Assembly: GCA_905147135.1 (NCBI GenBank)
Contig: LR990060.1
Coordinates: forward strand, 4,108,001 to 4,172,000
Direction: 5' to 3'
Source: Blastobasis lacticolella
Taxonomy: Eukaryota > Arthropoda > Insecta > Lepidoptera > Blastobasidae
DNA: 64,000 nt
The notes beneath the pieces are model-generated. The model was not told where the DNA came from, searched no databases, and saw nothing but the letters and a program-made list of their open reading frames with translations. Both the position numbers and the translations under genes were made by a program. Below, piece by piece: positions 56,036-64,000 of the stretch (positions within the stretch are counted from its first letter, which is position 1; every line of letters begins with the position of its first letter).

Positions 56036-56292
56036 TCATCACAGCCCGTAACAGTCCACTGGCAGGACTTAGGGCCTCTCCCACGAAAGGGGAGGTTATT
56101 GCCATAATCTCCACGCTTGGCAGGCGGGTTGGAGATTGCATTGTTTAAATAATACAATGGAAAATGCTGCTGCCCATTTTCCAGACTACGGAGACTCTTG
56201 ATCTTTTGCCTCGAAAACGTTAGTCGCCTTGTACGACACCCATGAGTGTAAGGGGTTGGTGCTATTCTTCTCTGCCGGACACCACACGGCCA
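56033..56292 (-). repeat. Repeat D copy
   Basis: CATCATCACAGCCCGTAACA, GGACTTAGGGCCTCTCCCAC, GCAGGCGGGTTGGAGATTGC, GACACCCATGAGTGTAAGGG, GACACCACACGGCC. It follows a SINE-B fragment. Confidence 0.65.
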
Positions 56293-56399
56293 TGGTTGTT
56301 ACTGAGCGAAAACTGCATGCGTACGAATTCGCGCAAAAACCAAAGAATATTTCAGAAAAAGTGTTTATTTCATTATTGTGCACGTCGTATCTGCGTTAA

Positions 56400-56548
56400 T
56401 TTCGACTAGCATCTCTCTTCTGTAGGCCTGCTGGAAGAAATTTCTTTTTAGAAATAAGCAGCCCATTGTTGTGTCTTTTATACTGTTATATTTCTCTGTA
56501 TATCATTATTGTGTACAATAAACAGTTAAGTAAATAAATAAATAAAAT
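56400..56548 (+). repeat. LINE 3' tail, 'tggaagaaatttc' family
   Basis: CTGCTGGAAGAAATTTCTTT, TTAGAAATAAGCAGCC, ATTGTGTACAATAAACAGTT and AAATAAATAAATAAA follow the order of the 26985 copy. Confidence 0.6.
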
Positions 56549-57194
56549 ATCGTCTCCTAAGAAACAGCTCAGTTCCAAGTATATAATACAAGTGTTCTTA
56601 CTCGTCGTTTCGCACTTGTAACGAAGCAATCAGCAGTTTTCCAGTAGGTACAGATACACAAATAGACAGATATCTGACTAGTATATACTCGTCAATCTTA
56701 TAACACCGCTCTTTTTTCGTCAGGGGTTAAGAGTTGCATACAAAGTAAGGCAAGGCTTATTTCCTGATACTCTGAATGACAATGGCCACATTCCATCAGG
56801 TAGAACGTCACACCGTGTGCCTGCGCAATAAAACAAATCAAGCGTACTCTGTCCTCGGCCACGGTTCAAGGAATGCACCGTCACACTATCTACTATCGAA
56901 TTCGCCTCACGCACCCCGCTAGGGAATCGAACCTCGATACGGCACTTTCGCATACCGGGAGTAGTTCTACTTGGGGCTGTGTAGTTTTAGTTTAAAAATA
57001 GAGTAAAATATTGGTTTCAGACGTTTACGTTTTTGATACTTTTGCAAGCTTTCATTTAACTGTCTGAAAAATTTGCAAACAGTTTTTCGAAATTTTTTTG
57101 GTATCTGATTGAGCTAAAATTTTCAGTTCAATTAGTGAGTATTCAATTCAATTTAATTTAATCTCATTTTTTTTTTTTCACTTATGTCAATGTT

Positions 57195-57315
57195 TTCCTG
57201 TTAGCACCTACTTAATCACTCTCTGCATGGTCTGCTGGTTGACTGTTAGACAAAGCCTCAATGGCTTTAAGTCCGCAATTGCTGTAATTTGTGCAATAAA
57301 GTTTTTAAATAAATA
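57195..57315 (+). repeat. LINE 3' tail, 'cttaaagc' family
   Basis: CATGGTCTGCTGGTTGACTG, GCCTCAATGGCTTTAAGTCC, TGTGCAATAAAGTTTTTAAA: plus-strand 3' end with a TAAATA tail. Confidence 0.55.
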
Positions 57316-57709
57316 CATTTTGTATACCTATGTCACTTGGATGACAATGCATTAATATGGTACCATGGAGCTGGTCTGACGATAGAGTTGGAAGGTGGTC
57401 ATAGGAACAATAAAAGCAATAAGATAACCTCATCGCGTTTGGGCTCTTTGAAATTGTGTTGATGAGTAGGTACTATACCGCTCAATGAAAGTTTGTAATG
57501 AAAAAATATTTTTCATTTGAGAACTTATTATATGAGCCATTCAGGATCGAGACGTTGAGAAAGTTTAGATCGAGACGATTATGACAAAAAATTCACAGAG
57601 CCGAAGAGCTGGCTCGTTCATCTAACAGAGGATAACCATTACTGTGCAACGAGGCCATGCAGTCAGCTTTCTGAACAAAACTCCCGGAGCGACGGTGTGG
57701 ACGACGGCT

Positions 57710-57910
57710 TTTTTTATGTAATACGGCAGACAAACAGGCAGGCCGTAAGCTTGTTTGCCACCTTAGTGGTATAAAAAAAAACAGGCATGCGGACACCTGA
57801 TAGTGCAAGGTCACCGCCGCCCATGGACCACAGCAACACCAGGGGCGCTACCAATGCGTTGACCGCCTCTAATGAGACCTCTAATATACCTCTTAAACGA
57901 TCCAACTGCT
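57710..57910 (-). repeat. LINE-Q 3' end with a nested insertion
   Basis: LINE-Q blocks (GCAGACAAACAGGCA, CACCGCCGCCCATGGACC, CCTCTTAAACGATCC) are interrupted at 57741-57787 by a 40-base tail of a related element in opposite orientation. Confidence 0.65.
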
Positions 57911-58393
57911 TTTTGAATTTTTTATTAGTGGGTATTTATGACGTTTATTTTTAGATTCTAAACAGCTTATTAGTATACCAATTCACCATAATTATTGTAG
58001 TTTAATAATTATAAAAGCGACACAACCTTACCCCTTAATAAACAGCAAGCTGGTCTCTCTAGTAATATGAACTGGATATGACAATATCAGAGCCGGGCGT
58101 CCGTACGGTAATTTCTCTGGGGACGGCGACTGCCGGGTATATCCGGATAATACACCCGGCCGCCTGACAAGGAAATCGCAGCTACTGTGAGGCATCACGT
58201 TCTAAGTGCTCGTGAGGTGGGACTTTGTTGCATGGAAAGCTGTAGCGTGTAATTTTTAGTTTACACTACTCATTGACATGGTAACAGTGTTGTTTTAAAT
58301 GTATTATTTATTCATGTTTCCTATGGCAATTATTAACTATTATAGTTTCGTGGTGTGCTATGTGTATTTCTTTCTTTCATGCTTTCTACATAG

Positions 58394-58685
58394 GAGAGCA
58401 TTCGTGTCTAATGGTTAAGGGGTCGACTCGTACCCTAAGGTACTAGATTCGAACCTTTGTGCCGCCATGTACGAATGACTCTTTCCTGAGTTATTTACAT
58501 TAGTTGAACACTAACCGAAGCTCACACGGTGAGGGAAAACATTGTGACGAAACCTGCACATTCTGGCGACTAAATGTTTAACCATGTTCCAATCTGGTCA
58601 GTTTACCCTATTAACAGGGTCACTGAGGTCAGATGGCAGTCGTTCCACTGTAATTATCTGATCTACAAAATCCTGTAACATGGCC
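58394..58685 (+). repeat. SINE-B copy, diverged
   Basis: The head AGAGCATTCGTGTCTAATGG, the body GGTGAGGGAAAACATTGTGA and GGTCACTGAGGTCAGATGGC are present, ending near the CCTGTAACATGG block. The tail is absent. Confidence 0.65.
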
Positions 58686-59371
58686 CGAAAAAAAGTGTGT
58701 CATACAAAGCAAGCATAGAAGGGCAGATTTCATTGCCACGTCCACTCTACCCAACTGGGCAGCTGAAGAAATATAAACAGCTATCCGTCAGTCTTTTTCT
58801 ACTGAAAAATTCATTTTAAAGCGGAACAAATGTGCTGTTTGTTTTACATTACCGCACTCGTATGAACCATTATTCTCAGGGTTTGATGATATAATAAGGT
58901 TGCAATTAATTTTTAAAGAGTATATAAACAGTAGTTTATTATTACGCCTACTAAAGGCATGATGTCGGAAGCTGGTATGGAAAATCATACTTGAACACAA
59001 TCTGAACAGCTTGGGAAGCAATTTTGATCACACTATGGCAAGGATTAGATATTGGTCCTTTGCAAGGGATATATTATCGTGAACGATCTTTAAAATTCTA
59101 TTCGATCTTTTAAATACTCTTTTCAAAATTCATAATAAATACAATAGCAACCCTAGTGAGTCGGCAAGTTTAGTTAATAATTTTCTAAGACGACGGGAGT
59201 GGTCCTTCTGTTAGTTTTCTATTTTGTGGTTGTGGGCTGTGATGGTGATAATGTCAATAATTTGTTTCAAATTCAATTATTTTACGATTATGTGCCTACG
59301 ATCAGACTAGGGGTTATTGAATAAATTGATCTAAACGAGTATATATTTTATTATCTGTAAAGAAGTCTAAC

Positions 59372-59645
59372 ATGAAGGAGAGGTCGGCCCAAGAAGCGAC
59401 AAGCTCACCACCAAGGATGCTGAAGACTGAGCAAAGTGGGCCAGGAACAGTAGGATGGCGATACGGGACCTCATGTACCGCGCGGGAGCGTAACCGGGAG
59501 ATGATCTTGGGGGACCTTGGGGTCTTCAAATCAAGAGTGAATAGGTATCTTATAGGCACGCATGCTACATCTTCGACCTCATCGTCGCTTTCCATCAGGT
59601 GAGTTGAGGTCAAATGCAAGCCTTTTATTAATAAAAAATAAAAAA
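59372..59645 (+). repeat. LINE-P C-terminus and 3' end
   Basis: The plus frame includes GDLGVFKSRVNRYLIGTHAT. CATCAGGTGAGTTGAGGTCA, AATGCAAGCC and an A-rich tail at 59628 follow. FK-RVNRYL is the usual end of this LINE group. The part before 59505 is less certain. Confidence 0.6.
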
Positions 59646-59849
59646 TTATATAGATCATCTCCCGGTAGAACCATAGGAACACCGACTCAAAATAAAAATA
59701 AAAATACTGTACCCTTTTTTTCTGCATAGCCAGGAATAGTTACGATATCTGTACGCGACGACGACGTACTGTTCGTCATACAGGTAGTTCTCACACGTAA
59801 TAATTAAACCTAAGACAGAAAAACTTTTAAAACCTTCGACCAAGTATAC

Positions 59850-60005
59850 ATATACTCAAATATTTCCTAAGCCACTAAACCGATTTTAATAATACAAAAC
59901 TATGAACTGGATTTCTAATAGAGAAAACCGCATCGAAATCGCTACATTCGCTTAGGAGCTACGATGTCACAGACTGACACACAAATCCACTGATACACAC
60001 GTGAA
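59850..60005 (-). repeat. Dispersed repeat with 'cgtagctcccgaacgga' block, reverse
   Basis: It is the reverse of the 44965 repeat, with the same order of blocks ending in GATGTCACAGACTGACACAC. Confidence 0.45.
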
Positions 60006-61079
60006 ACTTACAACACGTTCTTCGTGACTGGAATATACAATTAGTACCAGCAGTATATAAATATAATATATATAATAATATTTTTATTAGCCAAATAATA
60101 CAACAACAAACACAACATAACAGTTACAACAATCTCTTTGGTACTATATGTGTATGAAACAATTCAGGCACTAAAAATGTATTAGCCACATATTGATTTC
60201 CTGCCTCCTAAACTAGGTTACCCTGTTCTATAGGAGACAGTAATCCCTCTTTTGAGCATTTAAAAGTATGATTTATATGAACATGAACGGTTTGAATGTG
60301 GAATATTGGGAAGATTTAATTAGTACCAGCAGTAGTTTTGAAAAAAGTACGTCCGGGCTCCTGAAATAGTACGAAGTTTGAAGAAGTTTGCCGTCACTTC
60401 TAAATAAAATGGCGTTATTTTGACAGTGACCAGATAAGACCTTGAACGCAGGCGGCAGTGAGCAAAAATATAGCAGAATATGACAAAATTAACTCTTCCT
60501 TTCCTTACTTTACGATATTTTGCGGGCAGGAAAGGCAAAGTGAGCCTTCTCAGCAAAATTTTGTATTTCGATGTTCAGGAAATAGTACAATGTCGAGCAG
60601 ACTACACCAAAGGTACGACACACGGTCAAACGGTACTTAGATCGTACCAAAGGTACGACCTGGCAACGTTGTATACAATGTTTGTATCGCATATCCCGTC
60701 ATCAGTTTATATAGTCGGAGTGTGGGGCCGTGTGTGTGACGTGTAGTGTCCTATCACAAATTGCTGAACGAATGTACCTACTCGTGTTAGTTTCAGGCGG
60801 GTATGTGTTTTTGCGCTGACATCTTTCCCTGACCTGGGATTTGACCCACTTCCCGGTAATCAATTGAATTGAAAATTTCATACGCATGTAAATTGATGGA
60901 AATGCAATATTATGGTATTAGTCAGTTGATCTTATGATGGAGAAGGAATGTGGTAAGCGATTTTTTTATATTAGACTAGACAGACATTTCCGTCTAGAAA
61001 CCAGTAAGGTGGCCAGTACGGTTTATTATTCTGTTAAAAACTTCCACGTGGTGCCTGAAACTGTTCAACTAGTCCTAGG

Positions 61080-61212
61080 GTCTCTAGTGGAAGACCTTGG
61101 TCAATCTTGCTTCACCATTGGCACTCGTAGCGGTGCTGAACTTCGACTAGGCCCTCAAAGTCTGAAATGGTCACCCATCAGTTCTTGGACTCTGCGTGCG
61201 TTGCTTCTATGA
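61080..61212 (-). repeat. 5S-rRNA-like repeat
   Basis: The minus strand from 61210 reads AGAAGCAACGCACGCAGAGT and, 11 bases on, CTGATGGGTGACCATTTC. Insect 5S rRNA has AAGTTAAGCAACG and GGATGGGTGACCG at nearly the same spacing. A shared body follows (ACTTTGAGGGCCTAGTCGAA, GTTCAGCACCGC). It is too diverged to be a 5S gene. Confidence 0.5.
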
Positions 61213-61439
61213 TATTAAGTAATCTTAGTTACGTACAATTACTTTTATTTTATCAATAATAATATCGTTTAATTCAATAATATTCAATTTAAGTCGACAT
61301 TACAACGAATTCTCACGTTTACAATCGCGACCGAGCACTGATTTAAACTGCTTGAGAATGCCTGTAAACGTAACGTCAATGTCGTGACGGAAATGGCGCA
61401 TTGTTTCCAGTGGACCTTCTGCTTGGGGCGAGCCGTTCT

Positions 61440-61950
61440 TTATTTATGCCACAACAGTCCACTGCAGGACTTAGGGCCGCTCCCACGAAAGGGGAGGTAT
61501 TTGCCATAATCTCCCCGCTTTGCAGGCGGGTTGGAGATCATCATCACAGCCCATAACAATCCACTGTAGGACTTCGGGCCTCTCCCACGAAAGGGGACGT
61601 CATTGCCATAATCTCCACGCTTGGCAGGCGGGTTGGAGATCGTAGTACAGTTGATGTAAATCTACCCAGAAAGATGCTGCTGCCCATATTTCGGATTCGT
61701 CCCTTAGTCGCCTCTTACGATACCCACGGGAAGAGATGGGGTGGTGCTATTCTTTGAGGTGGCGGCACCACACACCACTTGGGTTGGAGATCGCAGTGTT
61801 ATAAATATAACAATGGAAAACTCTGCTGCCCATTCTCCAGCAAAAAGAGACTCTAGATCTTTCGCCTCGAAAAAATTAGTCGCCTTGTACGACATCTACG
61901 AGTGTAAGGGGTTGGCGCTATTCTACTCTGCCGGACACCACACGGCCAAA
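61440..61950 (-). repeat. Cluster of three nested or tandem repeat D units
   Basis: ACAGTCCACTGCAGGACTTA (61447), CCCATAACAATCCACTGTAG (61550) and GGGTTGGAGATCGCAGTGTT (61783) mark three unit starts. Two CACCACAC... ends lie at 61770 and 61940. Confidence 0.6.
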
Positions 61951-61999
61951 TGATATTATATCTAACCTAAATTATGAACGAAGCAAACGATAGTAATCA

Positions 62000-63640
62000 G
62001 ATGTAGTCTTATATCCTGACAGACAGACAGACAGCTGAAGCTGAGATTTAGTTCGGCTTTGCAATACCATAATGTAATCTCGTAGGCCAGTAATCACAAA
62101 TAGAGATGCCATCATGTTTAGAATCGGATTCGGTTTTGTTTTGTAACCGGCTGATGTGAGGACTCCACATTCATCCAGTGGGATCTAATAAGATACTCTA
62201 CATGGTCATAATACTATATTGTACTATTCCTAAATTATTTAATTTTAATTACTAATTAAAATCATTCGTTGGTGTGCATGTATATTATATCTCTTACCTG
62301 TTGAGTGTTGAGTGGTGAGTGTTATTGACCTACATTAGGGTTGATTTCTGTACGTAAATAAAGTAGTAAGTATAAAATATAGTAATAAAGTAGTTGGTTG
62401 AATAGTTTAAGTATCTTTCGCGACGGCATCTTTTTCAATTTTCATTATTTATTTAAAGTACTCTTCTTGATTTTTAAATGAAGTGCTGCATCATCAAAAT
62501 TAACAAGACGTAACAATTAGATTTGAGGCTTCTTTACTTCAGTGGAGAGTTTTTCGTAATATCTAGGCTTATCTTGTTTTATAAAAAATATATATATTAA
62601 AATTGTTTATAACACCTATCTTACACATGGCACATTGCATTTGGGTAAAATACACAGCAATAAATTGCAATCCATGACAGTAGACAAGAAGCATTGAGAA
62701 ATAGACAATGCAATCGTTACTTCGTTGCCTATGCCATAAGGAGACGTGTAACAGGGTGTGACCCTGTTACACAGCAATAGATCTCAGTGTTAACGACACC
62801 TTAACGACACCGCACAGAAAACAGAAAATATTTTTTTTAATGTTACACAGTGACAAACAAGCAGAAGCCCATCTGATGGTATGCTATAACTGCCCATAAC
62901 ATCTATGATTTATGCATTTAGTTCTCAGGTAAAAAAAGGTTAATAAAAGCTCTTCTTCTATTTCAATATGTGATATTGAAAAGGTCTCATTCACTTTCGG
63001 TTTCGGCTCGGGACTGAAATCCACTCTCTATTATAGCAAAGAGCATCCTCATTGTTGCCAGATTACTCTGAATAATTTGTTCTGGACTGACGTTGAGGTA
63101 GGCCCGTAAATTGGGGTTTATTTGTTCGGAACTGGCAACTCCGGTTTAGTATAGTTTTGTTATTCAGTTAGAGTATAGTTTTTGAAGTATAGTTTCGTGA
63201 AATTTTTTGGGAGGGTATTATAAGAACTTTGTTTATTAGATTTAAAATTATCATTATGCTAGCGACCCGCTCCGGCTTCGCATCGGTTTTCTTGGTAATG
63301 GTGAAAACTGCATCAAAATCCGTTGCTTGGTTTAGGAGGCGTTAACGGATGTATAGACTGACAGACGCGCAACAAAAGACTAAGTAATAAGGATTTTTTA
63401 TTTATTTGTTTATTACATACATATAATTTTTTTTTCATATAATTTTATGTTTAAGTTGTAAAGAGACTCTGGCAGAAACCGGGATTGAATGCTTGGATAA
63501 TTATTTATTTGTACGTTTTTACTCTCGTGGGTGCGGAACGCACAAGACCGCCAATATTTCCTAACTAGCTACTGACCTGTTTCTATGAAATAATGATAAA
63601 AAACCTCTCGATTCAACAAACTTCCAAATAAAAGAAACCG
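62000..63640. other. Mostly unrecognised AT-rich sequence
   Basis: It holds only repeat scraps: 62845-62905 (see 19685) and 63280-63370, a piece resembling Helitron-like sequence (ATCAAAATCCGTTGC). Confidence 0.35.
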
Positions 63641-63649
63641 TATTCATAT

Positions 63650-63795
63650 CAGTTTTATTTATTTATTTAAACTTCATGCAATGTTACGTACAATAACGGA
63701 CTTAAAGCATTATAGCTTTCTCTGCCAGTCAACCGGAGAGTTGTCAGTATGAAAAATTACAGGGCGGTGCTGGATTATTGACACAAATATTGGTG
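63650..63795 (-). repeat. LINE 3' tail, 'cttaaagc' family
   Basis: TTTTATTTATTTATTTAAAC, TTCATGCAATGTTACGTACA, CTGCCAGTCAACCGGAGAG match the 24495 copy. Confidence 0.6.
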
Positions 63796-63868
63796 AACAC
63801 ATTAACTCTAATGCGCTTATTACACATGCCTAAATTCAGTGACTGAATTCAGAAACAAAAAGCGTGAG

Positions 63869-64000
63869 AGCAAATCAAAGTGGAATGTATTGCTCATAGA
63901 ATAAGGTTAATTTTTGTATCACTTATATTACACACGCGTCACTCCGCTTTTCAAAAATTCGAGAAACTAAAATGGACCTTATTCTATGAGCAATCAATCT
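63869..64000. mobile_element. Inverted-repeat element cut by the window end
   Basis: ATTGCTCATAGAATAAGG (near 63888) and CCTTATTCTATGAGCAAT (near 63977) are exact inverted arms. The element goes on beyond 64000. Confidence 0.5.

Overview
The window looks like a stretch of moth or butterfly (Lepidoptera) nuclear genome. It is AT-rich, has no bacterial-style gene packing, and is crowded with insect-type non-LTR retrotransposon remains, tRNA-headed SINEs, small inverted-repeat elements and microsatellites. The one host gene I can support is a juvenile hormone epoxide hydrolase-type gene, which fits an insect source. I cannot name the species.

The host gene is on the minus strand at 34878-41426. 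It has seven coding exons whose splice sites and phases all fit together and predict a 487-residue protein: a short lysine-rich N-terminus, one membrane anchor, then a microsomal epoxide hydrolase alpha/beta-hydrolase fold with HGWP, the nucleophile Asp, two lid Tyr, and the acid and His of the triad. Two things are unusual. The lysine-rich first exon lies ahead of the anchor. The Trp that normally follows the nucleophile Asp is Ile.

Everything else is repeat-derived or unrecognised. The left third (1-34 kb) holds SINE copies, LINE 3' ends, a 5'-truncated LINE reverse transcriptase (13611-14574), a broken RTE-type reverse transcriptase (27183-27654), several palindromic MITEs, a tandem MITE dimer (20200-20981) and a two-unit direct repeat (16200-16780). 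Introns of the hydrolase gene carry a SINE and several RTE 3' fragments. The right third (41.6-64 kb) has an RTE fragment split by a nested insertion (41638-42266), 5S-rRNA-like repeats, a 1.2 kb inverted-repeat element built on an ATCCGG motif (54060-55251) and further LINE remains.

The repeats appear linked. The 3' end of the commonest SINE (SINE-B here: tRNA-like head, GATGAT tail) matches the 3' end of the RTE fragments, which suggests that RTE machinery moved it. Labels such as SINE-A, SINE-B, RTE-F, LINE-P, LINE-Q and repeat D are mine, used only to connect copies inside this window. I found no CRISPR array, operon, rRNA gene or convincing functional tRNA gene, and nothing that amounts to a new multi-gene system.
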